Of a stretch of 10,244 nt of DNA, positions 1-5,752 are shown piece by piece. The notes under the pieces were generated by a model, which worked only from the letters and a program-made list of their open reading frames with translations, was not told where the DNA came from and searched no databases. The position numbers were made by a program, and so were the translations under genes. This DNA comes from Pseudomonadota bacterium. Its GTDB lineage: Bacteria > Desulfobacterota > Syntrophobacteria > Syntrophobacterales > Syntrophobacteraceae. Location of the stretch: the NCBI GenBank assembly GCA_023416335.1, contig JAEZHY010000175.1, positions 1-10,244 on the forward strand, in the 5' to 3' direction. Within the stretch, counting starts at the first letter, position 1. Each line of letters starts with the position of its first letter.

Positions 1-20
1 TCCCAAGGTCCGCCTTGGGA
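1..20. repeat. TCCCAAGG-type hairpin, cut by window edge
   Basis: TCCCAAGG (1-8) pairs perfectly with CCTTGGGA (13-20) around the loop TCCG. The other copies in this window begin GGTTCCC, so this copy probably starts a few bases before position 1. The bases after the stem, AACCCCG then GGCAGGC, recur at 5491-5503 next to the right arm of the inverted element, apart from a 5-nt gap. This is therefore one copy of a dispersed intergenic family rather than a gene-specific terminator. No T-run follows on either strand. Confidence 0.75.
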
Positions 21-105
21 ACCCCGTCCCGGCAGGCCGAATGGTTTCATGCTCCGCACGCTTCCATTCTTCCTGTACCTCCAACGTTTTACCCCTTGCG
101 CCGGC

Positions 106-127
106 GCCCGGATTCGAGAATCCGGGC
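106..127. repeat. CCCGGATTC palindrome, second dispersed family
   Basis: CCCGGATTC (107-115) and GAATCCGGG (118-126) form a perfect 9-bp stem with a GA spacer, and G106-C127 adds one more pair. A shorter relative with the same core (CCCGGAT/ATCCGGG) lies at 5628-5645. It is downstream of the CoA ligase stop (184) on the minus strand but has no following T-run, so it is a repeat rather than a standard intrinsic terminator. Confidence 0.7.
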
Positions 128-183
128 TACCCATGGGTGACTCAGGATGGCAGTTATTCAGTTCACCGCTCACGGTTCACTGT

Positions 184-1836
184 CTACAGTTTTGAAATCA
201 TTCTCAGCACGCGCCTCTGCAGCTTTCCGCTCGCGCTTCGCGGGAGTTTTCCCTTAAATTCGATCTGCCTGGGGAGTTTATAGGGAGCCAGGCGTGATTT
301 CATGAACTCCCGCAGACTTTCGACGATGCCCCGGGTATCCATGACTCCTTCCCGAAGCACTACGACGGCTTTGGCGATCTGGCCCTTGACCGGATCCGTA
401 ACTCCAATCACGCCAACATCTGCGACGACCGGGTGAAGGGATATTACCTCCTCGATCTCGGCGGGCGATATCCTGTACCCTGAAGTCTTTATCATGTCGT
501 CTTCGCGCGCTATGAAGTAGATATTTCCACGCGGGCCGTGATAGACGGCATCTCCTATGCAATTCCAACCGTCAACGACGCTTGCCGTCTGGAGATCGAG
601 CAGTCGGTTGCCGTTGGCATACGGCTTCCAGTAAAGGGTCCCGGAAGGCGCCTTGATTCGCAGGCTTCCAACCTCTCCCGCATCGCACTCGTTTCCATGC
701 TGGTCCGCAATGCTGAGCACGATTCCCGGAAGCGGTTTTCCCACCGACTTCGGGGCCGGTTCGGAACTCATTGTGTTCGAAGTAACCAAGTGAAGGAGTT
801 CGGTGCTGCCAAGCCCTTCCCAGACGGGTTTTCCCGTCAGGGCCTTCCAGCGCTCGAAGGTCTCGGCCCCAAGCGAATCTCCTCCCGTAGTGTACAATCG
901 AACGGAGCTGAGGTCGAACCGCTTGAAATCAGGCAACTTTGCCAGTGTGCGATAAAGGGTCGGAAGCCCTGTCATGACAGTCGTCTTGTGCCTTGAAATG
1001 GACTCCAGCATTTCCCGAGGCGAGAAACGGGGCAAAAGTGAAATCGCGCCCCCACCTTCAAAAGGGATTAGCGTAAGGGTTCCGAACCCGGCGGCAAAGG
1101 AGACCGGGGCAGCTCCTCCAAGGACGTCACCGGGGCGAACTCTGTAGACGTACCTGTTGACCAGCCTGGTGTTGATGACGGTCTGGCGTATGAAATGGAC
1201 GCATCCCTTGGGTCTTCCGCTCGTTCCGGAAGTGTAGAGAATAACGGCGATATCTCCGTCTTCGAGGAGAACCGGGGAGAGTCTCGGGCTGCCTTCGGCC
1301 AGCATTTCCTCAAACGACAGGTCTCCGCATTCACGGACTGTTTCCGGTTCTCCGTCAATGATGATCCCGCGTACCCTGCCGCCGATCAGTTCTTTTGCTC
1401 CCTGCAGTTCACCGGCCAGAACAGCATTCACGATCAACAGCTCGATTTCCGCATCATCGATTACGTATGCCAGTTCCTTGGCGGTCCACAACGGTGAGAT
1501 CGGTACCGGAACGGCTCCAATCTTTTCGATTGCAAAAATGGACGCGACGGCAAGATGCGAGTTGTACATCCGGATGCCGATCCGGTCCTGAGATTTTGCG
1601 CCGGCCTTTATGAGCGCGTTGCCGAACCGGTTGGTGAGCCTTTGGAGTTCCGAATAGGTGAGGGTTTGATATTGAAATTTTATGGCCGGGTTCCCGCCTC
1701 TTCCCTCTCTTATATGACGATCGAGAAGGAAATCGGCGAGATTGAGCCGGGTGGGCGTATCGGAGAACTCATCGGGCACAAGGTATTCCGGCCACAGTTT
1801 CTTCGGTGGAAGATAATGGTCCGGAAGCCTGCCCAT
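184..1836 (-). CDS. Acyl-CoA synthetase of the benzoate/2-aminobenzoate-CoA ligase family
   Basis: A complete 550-residue member of the ANL (AMP-forming) superfamily. Such enzymes activate a carboxylic acid with ATP to an acyl-adenylate and then transfer it to CoA in the cytoplasm. Visible motifs are the phosphate loop YTSGTSGRPKG (201-211), the adenylate motif GLGSTE (341-346), the conserved GD (428-429), the hinge region around 441-457, and the catalytic lysine K538 in PRSASGK. GSTELLH followed by TSN resembles the signature of benzoate-CoA ligases. The N-terminus (LPPKKLWPEYLVPDE, then NLADFLLDR) resembles 2-aminobenzoate-CoA ligases. The substrate is not proven; other aryl or medium-chain acids are possible. 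The start is well fixed because an in-frame TAA lies 18 nt upstream of ATG 1836, although the ribosome-binding site is weak. It follows the CBS-ACT gene by 51 nt, so co-transcription is likely. Confidence 0.9.
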   Translation of the reverse strand: MGRLPDHYLPPKKLWPEYLVPDEFSDTPTRLNLADFLLDRHIREGRGGNPAIKFQYQTLTYSELQRLTNRFGNALIKAGAKSQDRIGIRMYNSHLAVASIFAIEKIGAVPVPISPLWTAKELAYVIDDAEIELLIVNAVLAGELQGAKELIGGRVRGIIIDGEPETVRECGDLSFEEMLAEGSPRLSPVLLEDGDIAVILYTSGTSGRPKGCVHFIRQTVINTRLVNRYVYRVRPGDVLGGAAPVSFAAGFGTLTLIPFEGGGAISLLPRFSPREMLESISRHKTTVMTGLPTLYRTLAKLPDFKRFDLSSVRLYTTGGDSLGAETFERWKALTGKPVWEGLGSTELLHLVTSNTMSSEPAPKSVGKPLPGIVLSIADQHGNECDAGEVGSLRIKAPSGTLYWKPYANGNRLLDLQTASVVDGWNCIGDAVYHGPRGNIYFIAREDDMIKTSGYRISPAEIEEVISLHPVVADVGVIGVTDPVKGQIAKAVVVLREGVMDTRGIVESLREFMKSRLAPYKLPRQIEFKGKLPRSASGKLQRRVLRMISKL

Positions 1837-1887
1837 GGTCGGAGCTTTCGGTTATCGCGGGACATGCGCATCCGCAACCCCGCTCTT

Positions 1888-2499
1888 CTACAGGTCAAGG
1901 TATGAAGTAACCTCGATTCCGTGCTCTTCCAAATCTGCAATAATCGGTTTCAGATCCGTCTTCCTGAGCCGCAGGGAATAGGAATATTCCGGCCCTTCTT
2001 CCGAAGGCAGGTGACAGATGCTGATAATGTCGGCCCCGTGCAGTCTCACAATCCGCGTGATTTCCGGGAGCGGGTTCGGTGAGCCCGCGACTTTGACATC
2101 GAGACGGGTCGATTCCGTAAAAAGACCGAGAAAAGTGATGAAAGCCGAAAGGATGTCGATGACGGTGATTATACCCACCAGAACGCCGTCTTTTACGATT
2201 GGCAGTCCGCCGACCCTTTTTTCCAGAAGAATTCTGGCGGCCTCTTCGAGCGGTGTTTCCGGGGTAACCGTAAAGGGCTTCCGGATCATTACATCTTCGA
2301 GGGTAAGTTCTTCAAGCATGGAAGCAATGAGGACGCCACGGAGGTCTGCGTCGGTGACCCATCCCAGCAATCTCGCTTCCGAATCGACCACGGGAAGATG
2401 CCTGATCGATTCCCGCTTCATCAAAGCAAGCGCTTCCTGAATCGAGGCTTCCTTTTTAATGCTTACCAGGTCGGTTGACATCCAATGGCGAACAATCAC
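1888..2499 (-). CDS. AcuB-like CBS-CBS-ACT regulatory protein
   Basis: A 203-residue cytoplasmic protein with two CBS domains (about 1-56 and 66-122) and an ACT-like C-terminal domain (about 131-203). The repeats are recognisable from HLPVVD...LLGWVTDADL and GLPIVKDGVLVGIITVIDIL. Paired CBS domains usually bind adenine nucleotides, and ACT domains bind small ligands. This order and length match Bacillus AcuB, a protein of the acetoin/acetate locus whose gene lies near acetyl-CoA synthetase. Here an acyl-CoA synthetase also follows directly, so a nucleotide-sensing role tied to acyl activation is plausible but inferred. The start is GTG 2499, with AGGAG 8 nt upstream; the frame stays open to a TTG at 2550, but that codon has no ribosome-binding site and would add 17 residues not typical of CBS N-termini. 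There is no catalytic domain. Confidence 0.85.
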   Translation of the reverse strand: MIVRHWMSTDLVSIKKEASIQEALALMKRESIRHLPVVDSEARLLGWVTDADLRGVLIASMLEELTLEDVMIRKPFTVTPETPLEEAARILLEKRVGGLPIVKDGVLVGIITVIDILSAFITFLGLFTESTRLDVKVAGSPNPLPEITRIVRLHGADIISICHLPSEEGPEYSYSLRLRKTDLKPIIADLEEHGIEVTSYLDL

Positions 2500-2549
2500 G
2501 CGGGACTCTCCTATTGAAAGAGCGCGGAGCGGCACTTTAGAAAAAATCA

Positions 2550-2579
2550 ATAATTACAAACAGTTTTAATCGATATCAA
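2550..2579 (-). promoter_or_regulatory. Candidate sigma-70 promoter for the CBS-ligase operon
   Basis: On the minus strand, TTGATA (2579-2574; five of six to the -35 consensus) is followed after 18 nt by AATTAT (2555-2550; four of six to the -10 consensus). It sits in an AT-rich stretch about 50 nt before the GTG start at 2499 and after the end of the zinc-protein gene. The spacing and AT content fit; the weak -10 keeps confidence low. Confidence 0.35.
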
Positions 2580-2668
2580 CAGGAAGGCTAAGATAAATCG
2601 GGGCAAAATGCAAGAGCTTTTCCGAAAAGAAATCTGATGCGGCTTCACTGGAGGCCGGGATTTCTTTC

Positions 2669-2878
2669 TCAGCAGGAATCTCTCAACTCTGCATTGGGGT
2701 TGATCAGACGATCGGAAACGCATTGCCTGCAGAACCAGGCAGGCCAGACCGTTCCGCAGCCCGATGCGATCAGTTCAAAACACGAGCATGCGGCACAGAG
2801 CGGTTTGCCGCACCCGGCGCACTCCGCAAGTACCCGGACCGTACCGCAGATCGCACAATGATTGTTTTCATCAGGCAT
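2669..2878 (-). CDS. Small eight-cysteine zinc-finger protein
   Basis: A 69-residue hydrophilic protein whose cysteines fall in four CxxC pairs: C8-C11, C20-C23, C28-C31 and C50-C53. The gaps between pairs are 8, 4 and 18 residues. Spacing of this kind (CX2C, CX2C, four residues, CX2C, longer gap, CX2C) is typical of cross-brace folds such as FYVE, RING or B-box, which bind two zinc ions. Extra cysteines are C33, C41 and C69. There are no membrane segments or signal peptide. The start ATG 2878 has GAGGGG about 7 nt upstream; a longer frame running to 2980 would translate through the GAPDH terminator hairpin and lacks a ribosome-binding site. I do not recognise a named family. Binding of protein or nucleic acid is possible, but nothing in the neighbourhood settles the role. 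Confidence 0.75.
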   Translation of the reverse strand: MPDENNHCAICGTVRVLAECAGCGKPLCAACSCFELIASGCGTVWPAWFCRQCVSDRLINPNAELRDSC

Positions 2879-2910
2879 GACCGATCCCCTCGACCAGGAA
2901 TCAGAACGAC

Positions 2911-2939
2911 AAAACCGCCGGCAGAACTGAAACCGGCGG
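2911..2939 (-). terminator. Intrinsic terminator of the GAPDH gene
   Basis: Read on the minus strand, CCGCCGG (2939-2933) pairs with CCGGCGG (2921-2915) in a perfect 7-bp GC stem, followed directly by TTTT (2914-2911). It begins 43 nt after the GAPDH stop at 2982 and ends 33 nt before the start of the zinc-protein gene, separating the two transcripts at least partly. Confidence 0.85.
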
Positions 2940-2981
2940 CATGATTGGATACGGAGACCGAGATGTTTTCGGCAGCCCAAT

Positions 2982-4340
2982 TCAGGCTTTCATGGACGGA
3001 GCGGTACTGCTGCGCTCCATGAGTTGGGCCATACTGACGGTACGGTCGCCGAGCATATTCGTATAGCTTCCGAGTTCGTTGTCGTACCAGCCGTAGATCA
3101 CGGCCTGCGTTACGGGAAGCTCGATGAACTTTTTGTGCCCGATTCGCTCCGACAGGTCATCTTTTCCTGCGGCTCCCATGATGTCCAGCGCCCCGGTGTT
3201 GTTCGCTCCGGCCTGGTCGAGGTATGCACTCGCGCTCAACAACCTTTCGACATCGATACGAACAGCCGAGGTCCGGGTGTGATTCTCGAAGCCCTCGATT
3301 ACGGCAGCGGCTCTCGGCAACCCGATGATATCCGAGGATACGTTCTGTTCTTCCGAGAATATCAGGTACCCTTCAGGAAAGTGCGATACCGCGGTCTTAT
3401 AGATTTTGTTGATCAGCTCGCGGTTGATCGGCTTTGTCATGCTCTCGTCCTGAATCATTATGGCGAGAATTATGAGCGAGCCGGTTGTGACGGGAATACG
3501 AACCGATTCTGCGATGAACCCAATCCTTTTCATTTCGGGGATTACCAGGCCCAATGCTTTTGCCGCCCCGGTGCTGGTCAGAATGATGTTGTTGAAAGCC
3601 GAACGCGTCTTGCGCAAGTCCGTGGCTTTCGCTTTCGGGGCATGGTCCAGAACGGACTGAGAACCGGTAGCCGCATGAACGGTCGTCATCGCCGCGGAGA
3701 GGATCCGGTCTGCTCCGAAGTAATCCAGGAGAGGCTTGACCATGTACGCCAGGCATGTTGTCGTGCAGGACGCATTCGAGACAACCATATGCCTCTTCGG
3801 ATCGTAGTCCGCATCGTTGATCCCCATAACCGTGGTTATGGCGTCGGCAGGCATTTCCCGGCCTTTTTCCTTAATTTTGAAAGGAGCGGAAACGATGACC
3901 TTTTTTGCACCGGCCAGGAAGTGGCCGCGGGCCGATCCCTTGGGATCATCGGGAGGCGTCGTCGGATCGAGAAAAGCCCCCGTTGCGTCCACAACCAGTT
4001 CAACGCCGTGATTGCGCCATCCGATCTGGGCCGGGTTTCTGGCAGAGCGCAGGAACGTGATTTTCACCCCGTCGGCGAAGAAGCTCCCCGACTTTTCATC
4101 GAGCCGTTCTATGCATCGTTTTGCACGGGCACCGTAGAGATAGTTATGCAGCGCGCCATAGGTGGAGTCTTTCTCCAGAAAATGCGCTATATCCTCAATC
4201 CTTGTTCCGACATCGCGCCCGATGTTTACCACGATTTCCGAAAAGTACTTCCGCTCGACATGATGCCAGATCGAGAGTTTCGCAATCCTTCCGAGCCCGT
4301 TGATACCCAGCTTCTGTGGAACCATTTTACTTTCGCTCAT
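2982..4340 (-). CDS. Long-form glyceraldehyde-3-phosphate dehydrogenase
   Basis: A 452-residue GAPDH, which would oxidatively phosphorylate glyceraldehyde-3-phosphate (or act in reverse) in central carbon metabolism. Preserved features are the Rossmann start INGLGRIA (13-20), KDSTYG (57-62), ATGAFL (119-124), the active-site block SNASCTTTC with nucleophile C192, TTVHAATGSQ with the base H222, STGAAKA (256-262), phosphate-binding R281, and WYDNE (418-422). It is over 100 residues longer than the usual 330-340. Extra segments lie around residues 124-170 and 360-410. The residue after the beta-2 asparagine, normally Asp in NAD-dependent enzymes, is isoleucine here (N39-I-G-R-D), so cofactor preference is unclear. 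ATG 4340 has GGAGG 4 nt upstream. The frame stays open to 4502, but that extension has no ribosome-binding site and reads like leader. Terminators flank both sides, so it is probably monocistronic. Confidence 0.92.
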   Translation of the reverse strand: MSESKMVPQKLGINGLGRIAKLSIWHHVERKYFSEIVVNIGRDVGTRIEDIAHFLEKDSTYGALHNYLYGARAKRCIERLDEKSGSFFADGVKITFLRSARNPAQIGWRNHGVELVVDATGAFLDPTTPPDDPKGSARGHFLAGAKKVIVSAPFKIKEKGREMPADAITTVMGINDADYDPKRHMVVSNASCTTTCLAYMVKPLLDYFGADRILSAAMTTVHAATGSQSVLDHAPKAKATDLRKTRSAFNNIILTSTGAAKALGLVIPEMKRIGFIAESVRIPVTTGSLIILAIMIQDESMTKPINRELINKIYKTAVSHFPEGYLIFSEEQNVSSDIIGLPRAAAVIEGFENHTRTSAVRIDVERLLSASAYLDQAGANNTGALDIMGAAGKDDLSERIGHKKFIELPVTQAVIYGWYDNELGSYTNMLGDRTVSMAQLMERSSTAPSMKA

Positions 4341-4393
4341 GTATCCTCCGTGATTACAGGCAGAGGTGAACCCAAGATTATCGGCTGCTCCGG

Positions 4394-4432
4394 CCGGACA
4401 CACCGGCAACGAAAATTGCCGTCGCTGTCCGG
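4394..4432 (-). promoter_or_regulatory. Two-part stem-loop in the GAPDH leader
   Basis: In the transcript sense, CCGGACA (4432-4426) pairs with TGTCCGG (4400-4394). Inside it, CGGCAA (4421-4416) pairs with TTGCCG (4409-4404) around the loop TTTTCG, with a 4/3-nt internal loop between the stems. That gives 13 perfect pairs located 53 nt upstream of the ATG at 4340. No T-run follows, so it is not an intrinsic terminator. Its position in a leader of roughly 200 nt suggests a regulatory RNA or stability element, which is inference. It matches no riboswitch class I recognise. Confidence 0.5.
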
Positions 4433-4527
4433 GAAATGGTGCGTAGCGGCTGAAGCGGAACTGATGTGAACCGTGCACGATGTGCGGCTTCGTTTTCAGC
4501 ATTCGCGCAAGTTGTACTGCCGATAGA

Positions 4528-4560
4528 TATATATCCTTCGATAAGTCTCATGCAATTATA
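4528..4560 (-). promoter_or_regulatory. Candidate promoter region for GAPDH
   Basis: This is the most AT-rich part of the upstream gap. It holds an exact TATAAT (4560-4555, minus strand) with no good -35 partner, and an alternative pair TTGCAT (4555-4550) and TATATA (4533-4528) with a 16-nt spacer. Both lie between the preceding gene's terminator and the structured GAPDH leader and imply a 5' untranslated region of about 180-210 nt. The exact start cannot be fixed from sequence alone. Confidence 0.3.
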
Positions 4561-4577
4561 AAAAAAGCCCATAACAC

Positions 4578-4608
4578 AAAAAGCCGGCCATATTTTCCCG
4601 CCGGCTTT
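4578..4608 (-). terminator. Intrinsic terminator after the 102-residue gene
   Basis: On the minus strand AAAGCCGGC (4608-4600) pairs perfectly with GCCGGCTTT (4588-4580), and the T-run continues to 4578, with a second T-run at 4566-4561. It lies 50 nt past the stop of the gene ending at 4658 and ahead of the GAPDH promoter region, so it isolates that gene's transcript. Confidence 0.88.
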
Positions 4609-4657
4609 CGCATAAATTCGTTTCTAATGCAAGTAACTTCACTGACATTCCGTGTAT

Positions 4658-4966
4658 TCAATGAACGGATTCACCGCTCTTGTAGAGATCGTGAATCTTC
4701 CGTTTGAGGTCCCGCAGCCTGCGCGAGTCCTCTTTCGATTCCCAGTGAGGCTCACTGATCGCAAAAGCAGCTACCGAGGCCTCATCCAGCATGCACTCGG
4801 CAGCTTCGCACCACTCGTCCCTGCAAACCTGCTTCAGATCCGAGATATCGTCAATCATTTCCTCCAGACGGCCCAGCGATTCATGGTACGAGTCGGAAAA
4901 GGAATTCCATGACTCGTCCCCATGATCGAGCATCGTCGCGGAACTCATTGCGTCACGATAATTCAT
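4658..4966 (-). CDS. Unrecognised small acidic helical protein
   Basis: A 102-residue protein of unknown function. The first two thirds are strongly acidic (for example LEEMIDDISD at 33-42), and three cysteines (48, 53, 58) lie in a region predicted by eye to be helical. The C-terminus turns basic and heptad-like (around 79-96, with RRLRDLKRK), consistent with a short coiled coil. There is no signal peptide, membrane segment or CxxC zinc pair. ATG 4966 has GGGAGG about 7 nt upstream, and a TTG at 4981 lies upstream of that ribosome-binding site and is rejected. A strong terminator follows, so it is probably transcribed alone. The clear ribosome-binding site, terminator and coherent composition support a real gene; I cannot assign a family. 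Confidence 0.75.
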   Translation of the reverse strand: MNYRDAMSSATMLDHGDESWNSFSDSYHESLGRLEEMIDDISDLKQVCRDEWCEAAECMLDEASVAAFAISEPHWESKEDSRRLRDLKRKIHDLYKSGESVH

Positions 4967-5208
4967 CTGAAATCCTCCCAAGCACCTTCACTCAAAATGG
5001 CTCGTGCGGTAATTTTGGAACCGTTTTCATGACAAAAAAGATAAGCCCGCATCTTTTGGCAAACAAGGATGTAAGGGGAGGATCGCTGCCGAAGCTCAAT
5101 GTTCTTGCTTTAAGGAAATACGCCGCTGGTTCCCAAGGTCCGCCTCATTGGCGTCAACTTAATCGAACCGAGTTGTTTCTTGCGCTGAAAGCGCTGACTA
5201 ATTTCGCT

Positions 5209-5235
5209 GGTTCCCAAGCTCCTTGCTTGGGAACC
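5209..5235. repeat. GGTTCCCAAGC hairpin, left copy
   Basis: GGTTCCCAAGC (5209-5219) is perfectly complementary to GCTTGGGAACC (5225-5235), giving an 11-bp stem with the loop TCCTT. It belongs to the same family as 1-20 and 5421-5452 and is the inner part of the left module of the inverted element. A CCCC-rich stretch, not a T-run, follows. Confidence 0.8.
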
Positions 5236-5420
5236 CCGGCCCCGGGAGCGATGAATTGCCCGGAACGGCCCCGTCCACCCTGTCATTTTCCCGCAGATCG
5301 ACTTCTCAACTAAGTGGCAAACAAATCTAATTCACCGAAATCATATCGCAATTCTGTCGGAAAGGTGAAAGCTGAGTGACAGGTGCGGCTTTCGTGAGAG
5401 GAAGCAGGAGCTTCCCAAAC

Positions 5421-5452
5421 GCTGGTTCCCAAGCAGGAGCTTGGGAACCAGC
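5421..5452. repeat. GCTGGTTCCCAAGC hairpin, right copy
   Basis: A perfect 14-bp stem: GCTGGTTCCCAAGC (5421-5434) with GCTTGGGAACCAGC (5439-5452), loop AGGA. It is the longest perfect palindrome in the window. A 12-nt exact direct repeat, AAGCAGGAGCTT, occurs at 5402-5413 and again inside this hairpin at 5431-5442, which suggests a second, partly lost copy immediately beside it. Confidence 0.85.
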
Positions 5453-5627
5453 GGTTGGCTTAACTTGACGCATATGAGATCTGCCTTGGGAACCCCGGCA
5501 GGCTGGATAGTATCCGGTACGTTGAGGCACGGTTTCCCGACCGTGCCGGCCCGGGAGCCGAGAGATGGCTCGGTCGACAAACCGCCCCATAACCGAATTT
5601 GAATTGAAGTTTCATAAGAGCGGGCGG

Positions 5628-5645
5628 CCCGGATTCGTATCCGGG
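5628..5645. repeat. CCCGGAT palindrome, second family
   Basis: CCCGGAT (5628-5634) pairs with ATCCGGG (5639-5645) around the loop TCGT. The outer arms and the preceding G match the palindrome at 106-127, so two dispersed repeat families occur together both downstream of the ligase gene and in this island. Confidence 0.6.
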
Positions 5646-5730
5646 AGCGTTAGCGCTAGAGGCCGGTGGAGGGCCTGCCGGAAGGCCGGCAGAGTTTCGT
5701 GTTCTAAAACATCCGTCCCCCAGGACGGGG

Positions 5731-5752
5731 CTCCCAGGCCGGAGCCTGGGGA
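5731..5752. repeat. Diverged CTCCCAGGC hairpin
   Basis: CCCAGGC (5733-5739) and GCCTGGG (5744-5750) form a 7-bp stem around the loop CGGA; the outer bases (GGAACCAGCG after the stem) match the flank of the 5421-5452 copy. This is a diverged member of the same family, with AGG in place of AAG in the stem. Confidence 0.55.

Larger units (their letters stand above)
5128..5494. repeat. Inverted-repeat-bounded non-coding element (MITE-like)
   Basis: The left arm (5128-5162) and the reverse complement of the right arm (5460-5494) match at 27 of 35 positions. Both share GGTTCCCAAGG at the outer end, then CTCAT, GCGTCAA and TTAA. Weaker similarity extends inward to 5170 and 5452 (AACCG shared). Each arm is followed inward by a GGTTCCCAAGC hairpin (5209-5235 and 5421-5452). 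The two hairpin loops, TCCTT and AGGA, are also in opposite orientation, so whole modules are inverted. The central 185 nt show no coding sign. I see no clear target-site duplication. The layout suggests a transposase-less mobile repeat or an inverted pair of REP-like units; mobility is inferred. Confidence 0.55.
5526..5752. repeat. Series of six short GC-rich hairpins
   Basis: Six perfect or near-perfect inverted repeats follow each other. They are GGCACGGT/ACCGTGCC (5526-5547), CCGAG/CTCGG (5558-5573), CCCGGAT/ATCCGGG (5628-5645), CTGCCGG/CCGGCAG (5675-5692), CCGTCC/GGACGG (5713-5728) and CCCAGGC/GCCTGGG (5733-5750). Loops are 4-6 nt. The fifth, read on the minus strand, is followed by ATGTTTT and could act as a weak terminator for the hybrid kinase gene that ends at 5852. 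The others lack T-runs. Confidence 0.6.

Noticed and set aside
3024..4469. A 481-codon open frame on the plus strand, antisense to GAPDH
   Set aside because: The opposite strand encodes a GAPDH with all catalytic motifs. The plus-strand translation has no recognisable domain and is arginine- and glycine-rich, as expected from a codon-bias shadow.
4341..4502. N-terminal extension of GAPDH from an ATG at 4502
   Set aside because: No ribosome-binding site precedes it, the 54 extra residues do not resemble GAPDH, and GGAGG is placed exactly ahead of ATG 4340.
4909..5313. Plus-strand frame of 134 codons through the repeat island
   Set aside because: It starts antisense within the 102-residue gene and then reads through hairpins, giving GSQAP-type peptides that are typical of translated intergenic repeats.
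5327..5590. Two overlapping minus-strand frames of about 80-87 codons
   Set aside because: They cover the 5421-5452 hairpin and the right repeat arm, lack convincing ribosome-binding sites, and encode PKLLLGNQ-like repeat-derived peptides in alternative frames.
5713..5728. Strong terminator for the hybrid kinase gene
   Set aside because: The stem is only 6 bp, the T-run is interrupted (ATGTTTT) and it lies over 120 nt past the stop. It is kept only as a weak possibility within the hairpin series.
5128..5752. CRISPR array
   Set aside because: The repeats are palindromic, variable in length and orientation, and unevenly spaced. There are no uniform spacers and no cas genes.
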